From contig JAAALK010000082.1 of the NCBI GenBank assembly GCA_019279435.1, positions 20,551,116 to 20,615,115 of the forward strand: 64,000 bases of DNA, read 5' to 3'. The position numbers were made by a program, and so were the translations under genes. Shown here piece by piece: positions 45,946 through 57,930 of this stretch. This DNA is from Zizania palustris. Lineage: Eukaryota; Streptophyta; Magnoliopsida; Poales; Poaceae. A model generated the notes under the pieces. It saw nothing but the letters and a program-made list of their open reading frames with translations, had not been told where the DNA came from and ran no database searches. How positions within the stretch are numbered: the first letter of the stretch is position 1; every line of letters starts with the position of its first letter.

Positions 45946-46731
45946 TGAAGGAAGTATGCCCATGAAAATTCCGGTTGGATCAAAAGTTCTGATTTGGAAT
46001 CGGAAGTTCCGATTATTTTCTAAATTAGAAATAGAGAGCTCAAATAAGAAGTTTCGATATGGTATCAAAAGTTCTGATAATTTATGGTTTGCGAATGTTC
46101 CATCTCTAATTAGAAACATAGAGTTGAAACAGGCAGTTCCGATTTAGAATCAGAAAAAATTAACTAGTCAGAAGTTCCGATATGTGTATCAGAAGTTCTA
46201 AGGTGGGTAAAAAAATTAGACATGTTAGTGCACAAATCATTTGTAACTGATTTGTTGGTTTCGAGATGTGGATGACCAAGGACTCTCAACCCTATATAAA
46301 GAAAGGAGGAGGTCTTGAACAACAAGCTTTTGGATAGTTTAGGCCTAGCCACCAAGAACTCATCTCCTCCCTTCTTGATCTCAAAAGTTGAGATTGAGGA
46401 TCTCCCGTTCTCACATGTGGTGCTAGCATGCCATTGTGGGAAGTACACCATCCTCGTACGTGTGGATACCGTGGAGGTGTTGCACCAATAGCGATGCTCG
46501 TGGGCTTCATCATGTTAACAACTACATCATCTTCACCGATTAAATTGGCGAGGAACAGTCGATACGAAGCGAGGATAGGCAACGACATGCTTCCTCAACA
46601 TATTCTTCCGGTACTCCTAGCGCGTCTTGTGCTAGAAGGTACCAATCTATGATATAACGTGCACATGCTTCTTGGTTTTGGGGCGATTTTTTTGAAATTT
46701 ATGGCGAGCCTAGATTCCCCTTTCCCCAACA
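45946..46731 (+). repeat. 3' LTR of left BARE-like element
   Basis: Starts TGAAGGAAGTATGCCC after the GGGAGAT tract and ends CCCCAACA near 46731, matching the TGTTGG...CCAACA ends usual in this clade with a slightly altered start. CTATATAAAGAAAGG at 46293 is the TATA region. U3 carries repeated GGAAGTTCCGAT-type palindromes. Confidence 0.7.
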
Positions 46732-47680
46732 CATACACCACTTGAATGGACATTATGTCCTACTACTCATCGCCCCCCAAGTCGAAAGGGACCGAATGGC
46801 GAGCACAGTGAGAGGGACTTCTCTGTAGTCAAAAGTTTAATCAACAAGGTAGGTTTTCTTCACTTTATTAAATGTTCAACCTTGAACCTATTCTTGTTTA
46901 ACTTAATCTTGTTCTACCTCGTTACAGAGCTTTCGAATCCGCTATGCGTGTCAATAATCCAAAAGCAATGGAACACCACAATTTATTCATAAAACCACAA
47001 TGCATGTAAGTCTCTAAATGTTTACACTTTCAAATTTAACATGTCATCCAAACTAATTGTGTATTTTTATAATATTTCTACAATCAACCTCCTTGAAACC
47101 AATGTGGGTTTTATGTTGCACACCTTATGACACTGGTCCTAAAGATAGGGGATCTTAAATCACCTGACGTAAAATATTATAATGTGTTTTGTTCTTGTGT
47201 TTCATTTACTTTTCACTTATGTAAACATCAACTGATATAAAAAAACTCAAATTACAGGAATAAACCTAGGTAAAGGCAATCTTAGTGAGAGTGAGTTGTC
47301 GAAGATCCGTTCATGACTAGCGATATTCCTTGTGCAACAAGTCTTCGCAAAAAATGAAGCTTTCCATTATAATGGCCAGAATTAATGTTTCGATTTGTCA
47401 TGTAACACTTCCAAACATTTGGTGTAATGTATGGAATACAATTTTTTATGGATGCTTTATTTGTGCAATGCAATGCGTGATACTGGTATTCTATGATGAA
47501 TTATGTGTTGTATTTTCTGTGATGAACTCTTTGTAAAGTAATCCCCGTCACTAAAAGGGGGAATGTCGAAAACGGCGTGGACCTCTAGGGACCCTTTAGT
47601 GATGGGTGTTTACCCTTCACTAATTCTAGGACTTTACTGATGCGATAAGGGTGACGGGGGATATGTCTGTCACTAATGTC
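46732..47680. mobile_element. Unclassified insert with CACTA-like subterminal motifs
   Basis: Lies between the two facing BARE-like LTRs. Near its right end (47545-47690) are repeated CCGTCACTAA, TTAGTGATGGG and AGGGTGACGGG motifs in both orientations, a pattern seen at CACTA ends. Further left an acceptor-like TTACAG followed by an open stretch and GTAAG (46923-47010) could be a decayed exon. No TIR or target duplication was found, so the class is uncertain. Confidence 0.35.
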
Positions 47681-48211
47681 CCTATTGGAGCAACGTCTCC
47701 ACGGAGTCCACATGTACTCGGATGGAGTACCTCCCACGGCAGCGTGCTAGCACCGCACATGAGAGACAGGGATCCTAGACCTCAACGTTTGAGATCAAGA
47801 AGGGAAGGAGACAACTCTTGGGTGGCTATGTCTAATATAGGGCTAAGGGCCCTGGGTCGTGCTTATCGAGAAACTGTAATAGATCCAATCTGTTTGCCCA
47901 TGTCGGAACTTCCGATCCTAAATCAGAACTTCCAACAGGGTATTTCTAGTGTCCTGATATAGTACGACACGCAATAGATCCAATCTATTATCGCCCACCT
48001 CAGAACATCTGATACCATATCGGAACTTCCGATTAGTACAAAATTCCCCCGATTCCAAATCAGAACTTCGGGCTCGTCGGAACTTCCGATACCATATCGG
48101 AACTTCTTAAGCAACAATTGCTCTCTGTATCGAGACTAGAAATTAGCCGGAACTTTTGATGCTTCCTATCGGAACTTCCGATCCATTGAATTTTCTTGGG
48201 CATAACCTTCA
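47681..48211 (-). repeat. LTR of right BARE-like element, truncated
   Basis: Minus strand: TGAAGGTTATGCCC start at 48211 after a GTGGGAGAT tract. It follows the left LTR in reverse orientation and ends near 47681, about where the left copy reads GTTGCACCAATAG. Its last roughly 200 bp are missing. It contains eight or nine copies of the TCGGAACTTCCGAT-type motif (47905-48185). Confidence 0.7.
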
Positions 48212-49283
48212 ATCTCCCACTTGCACAAGAACCAATTATTTGCATGTTTTAATACATCCCCTTAAGTGTGTGACTTGATAGGTTCATACACTAACGGCTA
48301 TTCACCGGAAACCATTTCCGACTCACTGATCAGTAGCGGTACCTAGCAGCACATATTGACCCCCGAAAGCGTACAAAATCAAATTTTTATGAACCTTGAT
48401 ATACGCATGCACTAGTCCCTTTACCACGCATCGTCAGTCAAACTCAAGGTGAGATACGTGCCACCCTTATTGGTTAACTTGACATTTTCACTCGATCAAG
48501 TATCGGATTCAAATCATGACTAACTCCTTAGTCATAGTGGCATGGCCATGCACTTTTCCAATACAATACCTCGAGGGGCCAAGAGACGACTCTCCCTATT
48601 ATTAGGAGGGGTAAATTCCATCTTGACCGCTCACATCCCAAGACATGTTTCACAACACACCTAAAAACAACCCTTATTACTACCCTGTTACGGAATAGCG
48701 TTAGGAAGCATCTAAGTGTGTCACTACGCATTCTGGGATCAAATGACAATCTCAGGTCGAAGGACTCTATAGGTACCCTATTTGAGATGACAACTATGGC
48801 ACATAACAATCTCAGCAGTATCTCATGTGGGTCTGTCCGCCATGTTCACTAACATGTGTCCACATCACTGATTTGACATCCCTATGTCTATGATCTGTGA
48901 AACACAATCATCAATCAGTCAGATGCACTAATCCATGTGTCATCACTGTCCCACATGATGACAAGATTAGGGACCCTTTTGAACAACGTCGTCATAAAGA
49001 AAAAGTTTCACATAACAAGTTGTACTCATTAATTAAATGCAAACGATATTTATTCAAGGAACAAGATAACAATTATCCTCATACATTAGCATAGACTCTA
49101 CTAGCATCTTCCACAAACACATGATTCACTCATGCAAATATCTAATACCCATGGAGCTCATATGCGCCTCATGCTTGGGCTATGGAAGAGGCTTCATCAA
49201 TGGATCCGCCATGTTCAAATCCGTGTGCACCTTGCAAATCTTCACATCACCTCTCTCAATGATCTCGTGGATTAGGTGATATC
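48212..49283 (-). pseudogene. Right BARE-like element: pol end and 3' untranslated region
   Basis: Minus strand: YHLIHEIIERGDVKICKVHTDLN and ADPLMKPLP, then a TAG at 49180 in place of a Gln codon, then PKHEAHMSSMGIRYLHE and TGA at 49126. This is the end of RNase H. The non-coding 3' region follows to 48212. The gypsy LTR at 49284 cuts the upstream part. Confidence 0.75.
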
Positions 49284-51508
49284 TGTAACACCCCAAACTT
49301 TTGAACAATAAAATAAATTCAGCAAATACTTTTTCATGAAATAATTTAATTTTTATTTTCCACAAAGCTAAAAATGCCTAAGATAAATAAATTCTAGAGA
49401 AATAATTCAAATCATGGTCTGCAATTTTGAGAGTTTTCCCAAATTTTTCCAACCTTTGCTTCTAACTCATAATTTATAAAGCATTATCTGTGATTATTTT
49501 TATTCGAAAAAAGGATTAAAAATAGCATTGGGCCGAAACACTCCATTCTCTCTCCCCGGCTAGCCCAACCAGTTCACCACGCCATCCACTCACTGACAAG
49601 CAGGCCCCAGCTATTAAGTCTTCTTTAACCTTGGGCGACCAAGATACCCGGCCACCGCCTTCACTCCTGAGCGCCTCCATTGTTGGCCCGAGCTGCGCTT
49701 AACACCGGCATATTAAACCATGTAACCCCCGTAGTCAATCCACCTAGGATTCCCTCGCGATTACTCTATGTTTATAACCGAATTCAAGCTCACCGGAGTT
49801 ACACCCCCTTTGGCATTCACAACACCCCGAGCCTATCCACTCGCCATCGACGCGCTATATAAACCCCTCAGGATACGCCGCGTCCAGTACATCATTCAAT
49901 CGCTTCCCCTCGCCCAAAGCCGACGTTCACGTTGCACTTTTGCACCACTCCCTTATTCGGCCTCCAGCTACCGCTCGCCGTCGCTGGAGTCCACCTCCAC
50001 CGCCGTCGACCACTCCATCATGACCGTCGCACCCTCCCCAACCCCAGCAATGACTCCGCCCAAGCTCTTCGCCACCGGAGCACCGTCGCCAGCATGGACC
50101 CGAAGATTTACCACTGCCTCACATGTCGCCGGCCATGTCCAGTCGACCCCGAGCCTCACCGACGGTACCAACGTGACCCCCTCACTGTTCTCGTCACGTT
50201 TCTGGTCTTAGAATAGGCCTTAGTCCGCTATCGCCACCGCTAGACTCCTCGCCATCCCCCACCGACGCTGGAGAAGACGACCGGCACAATGCTATTACTG
50301 TGCCGTGTTAGATCTTATCCTGGCCATCCGATGTCAATCCAACGATAGAGATTATAGTGCTCTGAGATTTAAAACCCCCATGCATTCTGTGGCCGCCAGA
50401 TCTCGATCCAACGGTGATTTGCACTCTGGCTCATGACATAGTGTGCAGGTTCACGGTGAACCCAGTCCACTGTGGACCGAAGACCGAATTAAAATTTGAA
50501 ATAAATTCCAGAAAATAATTTAAACTTTAGAAATTCATAACTTGCTCAAAGTAATTCCAAATTTGACCATTCAAATTTCAGAAAATTTATCTTTTTATTC
50601 TCTTCATGTTTATACAATAAATTTTATATGTTTATTCTGGAAATTTTATATTATTTAATTAGGATTAAAATAAAACATGAAGAAATCATTTATTAAATTC
50701 AAAGATTCATAACTTCATTAGAGTAACTCTAAAAATTACCATTTTAATTTCATAATCTTTATATCTTTATTCTCTTCAATTAGACCAATAAAATCCATAT
50801 GCTTGTATTGTGATTTTATATTGTTTTAATTGAATTTTATGTCTTGTTTTAAATATCGAGAAGATTATGACGTCGTAGAGAAGCAGGAGTATTTCCCTGA
50901 AGTTTCCCCTGCCACCTTTGATGATCAAGGAAAGTCACCAACCCTATTTTGAGCATATTGTGCCTAGTTTTTAATTAAATATCGCTAAAACTCATAGGTT
51001 ATATTTGCATTATTCAAATGGATAACCCAACATTATAATTATCTAATCCTCGACCTAGATGTGCAAAACCAAGCCATGCTATTGAGCCTCTATTCCTTGT
51101 CACCAGTATACTTATTAATATTAGAAGTGTCCAATGTATCGACACAACTGCTATAGGCTTAAAAAGTAGTCGTAGTTATTTGGATTCTGATATATGATCC
51201 CCTATGTCTCTTACCCCTGGTATTCTGTTGGTCTTGTAATTAGTTTGATAAGTTAGCATGGTGGGTTCCGGGTGCAAGCGAGGGCATTGGTTAGTCGCAC
51301 CCGAGGAACTATAAGGATCATTCTGCGGGATTCGTCACAAAACACTTCCATACCAACCACAAGTCTAGTGGGTAAGTCTTAACTAGAGGTATGAGTCGTT
51401 CTACCCGAGGCACTATGTGGAGAGGGGCAAGCAGCACCTACGGGTGGCTTGGGCCATGTGGCTCAAAAGGGGGTGCGACGCTGGTCCGGTGCGCTGGCAC
51501 GCCAACTA
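49284..51508 (+). repeat. Tekay-like gypsy LTR, third copy, 3' end missing
   Basis: Starts TGTAACACCCCAAAC and follows the second G LTR segment in organisation: a GC-rich middle with TATATAAACCCC (49855), TTCACGGTGAACC (50450), ATCGAGAAGATTATGACG (50855), GTGTCCAATGTATCGACACAACTGCTATAGG (two halves near 51128) and CATGGTGGGTTCCGGGTGCAAG. It breaks near 51508 where the T1 LTR begins, about 750 bp short of its own end. It has no gypsy internal region beside it here. Confidence 0.78.
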
Positions 51509-53175
51509 TTGAAGAATATGGTTTTGCTATTTCAGATGTGATGAGTGATTGTCAACGGAAGTCAAAGGAAGGGAGATATGAAGACCTGCCGAGTCTGAGG
51601 CGCATGTGACTCAGGTAGACGGGCAGCGAGCGACAGCCGGGCAGAGGAGCCGTGGAGTCGGGCTGGCCCAATCCGGGTACAAGGCTAGGAGCCGCAGATG
51701 ATCCACCGGTCTGTTGACTGGGTTTGACTCAGGTACACGGGCGGCGAGCGATTGCCGGGCTGAGGAAGCTGCGGGGTCGGGTCGGCCCAATCCGGGTACC
51801 CGGTGCGAAGACGGTGGACACTTTGTCAATTTCAGCGCAAAACTGACAACCTATGATTATTTTGTTCTTAGGGTATTAATATTTAGTATTTAAGTTTAAA
51901 ATATTTTTAGTTGAGTCAGGTGATTTTTCTAAGAATATTTTAGTAATTTTCGGAATTTATTTTAGAGTAAGTGTTAATTTACACTAGGGTAAATAGGCCC
52001 CTATCCCACCTGGGGATAGATGACTATTTTTTCAAGATCAATCTATAGTCCACTTTTTTGGTTCGGGCTCTCCGTGGCGTTTTCGTTTTCTGTTCTACTG
52101 TTTTCCTCGTCGCTTCTACGCCTAGGCGCGCGCGTGGCGTGAGGCTTCAACGGGCTGTGTTGCCAGCCGCGCGTGTAAAGACAGCGGGACCCACGGCACT
52201 GCACGCGGCTAGTTCGACGCACCGCACGCAATCGCCAGGCGGGCCCCACCACAGTAGGAGCTCCGACCAACGTGCAACGGCGCCAGCGTTTCTCCACGGC
52301 GGAATTTTTGGCGTGAGGGCCCCACGGCGTCACGTCTATCTCTCGGTGGCAGGCTTGTGCAAAGGGCCACGGCGGCTGACGCAGGCGGTCCCCACAATGG
52401 CGTGATAACGCTTTTTAGCCAGGCAACAGCACAGTCTTCACATGGTTCCCAAGTCCAAGTAGCAATCAATTTTGGCCAGTCTTCATTAGTCTTTTTCCAC
52501 GGCATCAACGCGGGAGCAAATAGCTGACCAGATTGAAAAGGCTACGCGAAGCGCTGCTATGTGCAATAGTTTGGCTTGGCAGCCGAGGCAATCCTAGGCG
52601 GCAGCACAGGAGATTTTCTTCAACGGCGACTTCCGGTTTTTCTGCGGCCAACATGCAGGTTAGTTTTTTAATCTTCTATTTTTTTGGTAGAATAAATCTT
52701 GTTAATAATTTCATAGTTAATTTTTAATCTGTAAAATTTTTATTTGTTATCTCGTATTATTTTTTATCTGATTAATCTGCTCATATAAAAAGAAAAGAAA
52801 AATTTATTAGTCGCAATAATATTTTTATTCTAGTTTTTACGTGCAATATTTTTGGTTTAATTCTGAATTAATTTTTAGTGATTCATGTTCTATTCATTTG
52901 ATTAGTATTTTATTTCTAGACTGAAATATAAATATTTCATGATTGTTTTCTAGGTGTTTTTATTTACTGTAGTATTTTTATCTAGATTATTTTTAATATC
53001 ATTTTAATTAGGACATCAGTCATTTTTAACCTAGATAATTTTAATTCCTGAAATTTGCTTTGCAAATATTATTCGTCTGGTTAAATTTATTTGGGTGTTG
53101 GGATTAAGATATAGTTTAGCAAGAAATTTTTAGGCACCCATTCACCCCCCTCTGGTCGCTACTTTCGGTCCTACA
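51509..53175 (+). repeat. T1 5' LTR, first 12 bases missing, TATA region deleted
   Basis: Matches the T2 LTR (57931-59624) from its 13th base. It ends GGTCCTACA at 53175. The doubled GACTCAGGTACACGGGC unit of about 118 bp is at 51608 and 51726. Compared with T2, about 33 bp including CTATAAATAGG are missing near 51988, between two TAAAT repeats, so the promoter is probably dead. The GC-rich R/U5 part has no conserved frame. Confidence 0.85.
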
Positions 53176-53177
53176 AG

Positions 53178-53190
53178 TGGTATTAGAGCG
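53178..53190 (+). promoter_or_regulatory. Primer binding site of T1
   Basis: TGGTATTAGAGCG, two bases after the LTR end, with one change from the initiator-Met complement. The same site follows the T2 LTR at 59627. Confidence 0.8.
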
Positions 53191-53240
53191 AGATTAGGGT
53201 TTTCTAATATCTTAACCGATTCTAAACCTAGGTAGTGACC

Positions 53241-55768
53241 ATGACGTCTTTTGGCAAAATCCCGTCCCTAGATGCTTTTGGCTACACTTATGGGACGACT
53301 CGCATGCGAGCCTATCATATGAGCCAGAGCTCGGACATATGGGAGATTTGTGTTCATCTCACTTTCACCATAGTGCCTATTGCTGAGGGTACCGCTGCAG
53401 ATGTAATTGCCCAGCATCAAAGTAATAGTAAAGCGGTGAAATTTTATTTTCTGTCTAGGTCCTAGTGAGTTTTAGCGTGTTAGCCATCTCACTACTGCTC
53501 GAGAGATCTGGGCTACCCTCCAGGCACACCACGAGGGGACAGCTCAGGTCAAGGCTAGGCTATATCAGACCTACCGGCATGAGTATGAAAATTTCTCACA
53601 CAAGCCGGGTGAGACTGTTGAGGCTTTGTTTGGTCATTTTCAATCGATCATTAACAAGCTTCGCATCAACAAGGCCGAGCGTGATCAGCTGGTCTCGGAT
53701 CATGAACAGGCGCTTAAGGTTATCCATACCTTAGACCCTAAGATCTGGGAGATCAAGGTCTCCTCTATTGTTTAGAGCGCGTCCTATGATATCTTGACCA
53801 TCGCAGAGCTTTTTAGTAAGCTCAAGGCCTCAGAAGTCGATATCCAGTTGAGATCAAATCTCACTGGTTCTGCCTCAAAGACTCTGGCGCTTGCGACACC
53901 GTCTACTGATCCTAATACCATGAGTTGTATTGCTTTTTCCTTAATGTCTATCTCCGAGGAACAACATGATACTCTAGGAGATGATGATCTGTGCTTGTTT
54001 AACAACCGGGTGCGACGTGTCTATGATAAGCGAATGTTTAAGAGACACGACACAAAATCCGGGTGCTTTGAGTTCCTCGTCTTCCTCCTCGTCTTCAAGT
54101 TCATGTGATGAAAAGATCATGAACAGGAAGGGGAAGGATAGGGACAATCCAGTGGACCTCTGTTTCATGGGCTTCGGGGACAAGCCGAAGAGACGCTCAC
54201 GTCACAGCCGAAGACCCCGTAAGAGCTTTTGCTCAATGGCTCTTGGGGAGAAGAAAGAAAATGACTCCTCCGACGACTCCGACGATGACGACGATGAGAA
54301 GGCATCTTCCTATGAACAAGAAGTTATTAATTTATTAGAACAGAACCGTCAGGAGTTGAAGTATCAGGAGAAACTTCTTAGAGGGGCTAAGAAGAGGATA
54401 GATGAGCATGAGAGTGAGCTTGCCATGGCGAATGGCAAGATTGAGAGTCTGTATTCTTCCCCTTTCTTGGGTGATGGTGGTGAGTGCCCTAACTGTGAGG
54501 TGTTGTTGTGTGACCTGACGACTCTTAAGTCCAGGTACACAGAGAGAGTAGATGAGAGAGACGCCTTGGCCACTGAGCTTGAGAGCGCTCAGCAGGAGCT
54601 AAAAGATGCTCATGCCACTGTCGTCGCACCTTGTGTAGACTGCCCATCCCATTTAGCTAGTATAGCTGAGCTGAGAGCCAAGTGTGATGAGCAGTTGAGC
54701 GAGTTAGCTGGAGTCAGAGCTGTGTTGGAGTAGACTAAGATAGAACTTGAGACCTTATCAGTTCCACCCACTGTTTGTGAGAACTGCTTGTCCATTAGAA
54801 TGGAGTTGATCAAGCTAAAAGCTGAGAAGTCTATCGAAGTTGATAAAGAGTGTGAGATCTGCTTGTCTCAGGTGCATGCGTTAGCTTCCTTGAGAGAGGA
54901 GCTAGCTGATGTTCAGAACGAGAACTTTTACCTCCGTCAGATCCTGAGTTGGATTAGTGCCAGAGAGCCACTGCTCGGCATGATGATCTAGCAGTTCAAG
55001 AGACAAGATGGGTTTGGGGTAGGTTACACCTATACCAAGGCTGATTTTGAGAGTGCCATTAGCCGAGCAGTGGAGTGGAGTAATATGACTCCCGAACAGA
55101 GATATCCCAAGACTCACTCCACTGAGTCCTTTAAGGATAGTCAGCCCAAGGATGGAGTGTTCCAAGAACAACCTAAAGCTCCACCTAAGAAGCAAATATG
55201 GGTTCCAAAGCCTAAAACTCTTCACACTTCTCTTGATTCTTTACCTGGACCGTCTCACACCAAAGATGATAAACCAAACACCACCAAACCTAAGAATCCG
55301 AAGCCTCAACCACAATCCAAGAAGCCTACCTATCACTGTGAGTTTAGTCAGAGAGATGGGCATCTTGAGGAGTTTTGCTTCAGGAGGAAGAGGGTTGAGC
55401 AAGCCGAGAGAGCTCGAAGTGGGCAGGAGCAGTTCTACCAGCAGGGTGGTAGACAGAGAGTTCCTCGACATAGAGAGAGGCTAGAGGCCAGGCCACGTCG
55501 TGTAGGTTGTGGTAGCGGAGATGGTTTTTATGACCATGCTCCTGAGGGTGGTTTTCGTTCCGGCAGAGCTCCAGATCGTTATGGATATGGTTTTGGACCT
55601 CGTGGCCGTGATTTTAGGTAGAACAGAGGACCACGCTTTGAGCCGCGTTTTGGTCCAGACTCATATAATTCCTTCTGCTTTCCTACGTACGAGCAGATGG
55701 CTCGACCGTGGTTTAGCACCTTTGCTAGACCTAGCGTTGGACGGTTTGCTCCCACTCATGATTATTGA
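53241..55768 (+). pseudogene. SIRE-type gag of T1, zinc knuckle deleted
   Basis: ATG at 53241 (MTSFGKIPSLDAFGY) opens a gag like that of T2, ending PTHDY and TGA at 55766. Two one-base losses near 53443 and 53458 and a GAG-to-TAG change just after break the capsid part. About 230 bp covering the zinc knuckle to the Ser-rich run are deleted near 54074. The coiled-coil with CPNC, CVDC, CENC and CEIC pairs and the Arg/Gly tail remain. Further stops at 53772, 54731, 54989 and 55619 all replace codons that are Gln in relatives or plausibly were. Confidence 0.85.
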
Positions 55769-57158
55769 TCTTGATTTGGGAGTTGTGTATCCTTTTTAGG
55801 ATACTTTGAGTAAGTTTTTCCTTCTTTATTTTTTATTCAGTCTTTTTGTGTGTGATCATATCATGCATAATGATCAATCACATTTTGAGCTTGCTTTTGT
55901 TATATGATTGATCTACTTTACTTACTCAAGCTAGTATATGTTTTTGATTACTTGTCGATGATCATGTTCTGTTTCATTTCACATGATATATCTGATATTT
56001 GTCATATGCATGGCTTTTATGCTTTAAAATTGAAAAATGATCACCATTGCTTGTGGTAACTAGCATGTGTAGGCTGAATGCTTTCGCTATCTTTTACATG
56101 CCAGATAGCTAGATCCTTACTTAGATGTAGATATGCAACTTGGACATCTATATGCTTTCAATATAAAAAATGTGCTATAAAAATTGATAAAAATTCAGAA
56201 AAATGAAAAATTTATGCATTTTTATGATTATTAGAAAAGATCCAGGTGGGTTTTCTTTGTCACGTTGCATTGTTCTGGACTGCTTACCATAGCACTTTGG
56301 TATGAAATAGGACGGTGTAATGTATGCCAAGACCACTGTCTTAACCTTCTGACGGTCCAGTTCTGGCCTAGGCTTCAATTGGTCGGTTAGCATAAGGTTT
56401 GACATGCAAATAACCCCTGGTAGAAATGAAAAAAAAATAAAAAGGAAAAAGAAAAAGTCTGAAAAATTTAAAAAGATGACAAGTTTGCTGAAGCACTTTG
56501 CTATGGACAATGCTTATCTTGGTAGATATCAGTTAGCTTTTGCATCTCATGCTTTACTTTGCTTGTCAACTAGAAAATATGGTGATGCTTTTGTTTGCAA
56601 TAATCTAAAAATGCGTGCTATTGACTCCCTTTGGATATCATCTGTTGCACTAATCATGTCATATATCTTAGCCAATATATCTTTTGCTATACCTGTTAGA
56701 TGTTATAATTGCAGTCAATCATATCTAAGAAACATGCTTTTTACACTCCACCTGCACCCCATTTGCATTCATGGCATATTTTGAGGGGGAGCTGCATTTC
56801 AGGGGGACTTTATGTCTTTGTCTCTTTAGAGTGCATATAGTCGCACTTGATGAGTCCAATTGTCAACAAGGGGGAGAAATTTTGGAGTTTAGGGAACATT
56901 TTAAGATTTCTCTAGGATTTATTTCAGGGGGAGTTCCTTGTTGGTAATTATGAGATCTGCACTTGCTTTTCAGTTTTTATTTTTGGTTAACCATAATGAC
57001 CATTTTTCTTGCTTCTGTTTGGCTTTTGGTCATTAGGGTTAAACTTTTATTTTATTTCATCTATTTTCTTTTGTCTTTGTTTTCTGTTTCCACATGTTTT
57101 GCAGGTTCTGGAGATGAGCTAAAGTGGGTGTTGACAATGCACTCATCAAGGGGGAGAT
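55769..57158 (+). mobile_element. T1 3' untranslated region, no pol
   Basis: Follows the gag stop directly; protease, integrase, RT and RNase H are all absent. It holds five GGGGGA purine runs (56787, 56801, 56869, 56928 and the LTR-proximal one at 57149). A 126-codon frame at 56404-56784 is not conserved in T2, where the same region is frame-shifted, so I do not call it a gene. The arrangement matches T2 (62444-63824). Confidence 0.82.
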
Positions 57159-57930
57159 TGAGAAACCATGTTGAAGAATATGGTTTTGATATTTCAGATG
57201 TGATGAGTGATTGTCAACGAAAGTCAAAGGAAGGGAGATATGAAGACCTGCCGAGTCTGAGGCGCATGTGACTCAGGTACACGGGCAGCGAGCGATAGCC
57301 GGGCAGAGGAGCCACGGAGTTGGGCTGGCCCAATCCGGGTACATGGCTAGGAGCGGCAGATGATCCACCGGTCTGTTGACTAGGTTTGACTCAGGTACAC
57401 GGGCGGCGAGCGATTGCCGGGCTAAGGAAGCTACGGGGTCGGGTCAGCCCAATCCGGGTACCTGGTGCGAAGACGGTGGACGCTTTGTCAGTTTCAGCGC
57501 AAAACTGACAACCTATGATTATTTTGTTCTTAGGGTATTAATATTTAGTTTTTAAGTTTAGAATATTTTAGTTGAGTCAGGTGATTTTTCTAAGAATATT
57601 TTAGTAATTTTCAGAATTTATTTTAGAGTCAGTGTTAATTTACCCTAGGGTAAACTAGTCTTTTCATGTATTAGGAGTCGCCTATAAATAGGCCCATATC
57701 CCCCTTGGGGATAGATGACTATTTTTTCAAGATCAATCTATAGTCCACTTTTTCGGTTCGGGCTCTCCATGGCGTTTTCGTTTTCTTTTCTACTGTTTTC
57801 CTCATCGCTTGCATCTGTGGAAGTTTCTACTGGAGTTCACGGCGCGAGTGCAATGCTTCTGCGCCCAGGCACACGCGTGGCATGAGGCTTCATTGGGCTG
57901 TGTTGCCGACCGGTGTGTCAAGACAGCGGG
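57159..57930 (+). repeat. T1 3' LTR, interrupted after 772 bp
   Basis: TGAGAAACCATG start after AAGGGGGAGAT. It keeps the TATA region CTATAAATAGGCCC (57673) that the T1 5' LTR has lost. It breaks at AGACAGCGGG, where T2 begins with its own TGAGAAACC. In the T1 5' LTR the same place reads on into ACCCACGGC (52189). Confidence 0.85.

Noticed and set aside
52043..52508. Frames of about 100 codons in the T1 5' LTR
   Set aside because: GC-rich R/U5 region; the equivalents in T2 (58636-58992) differ in frame and sequence.
56404..56784. 126-codon frame with hydrophobic stretches between gag and LTR of T1, considered as an env-like gene
   Set aside because: The same region of T2 (63100-63450) is frame-shifted and has stops, and X shares nucleotide but not protein similarity there.
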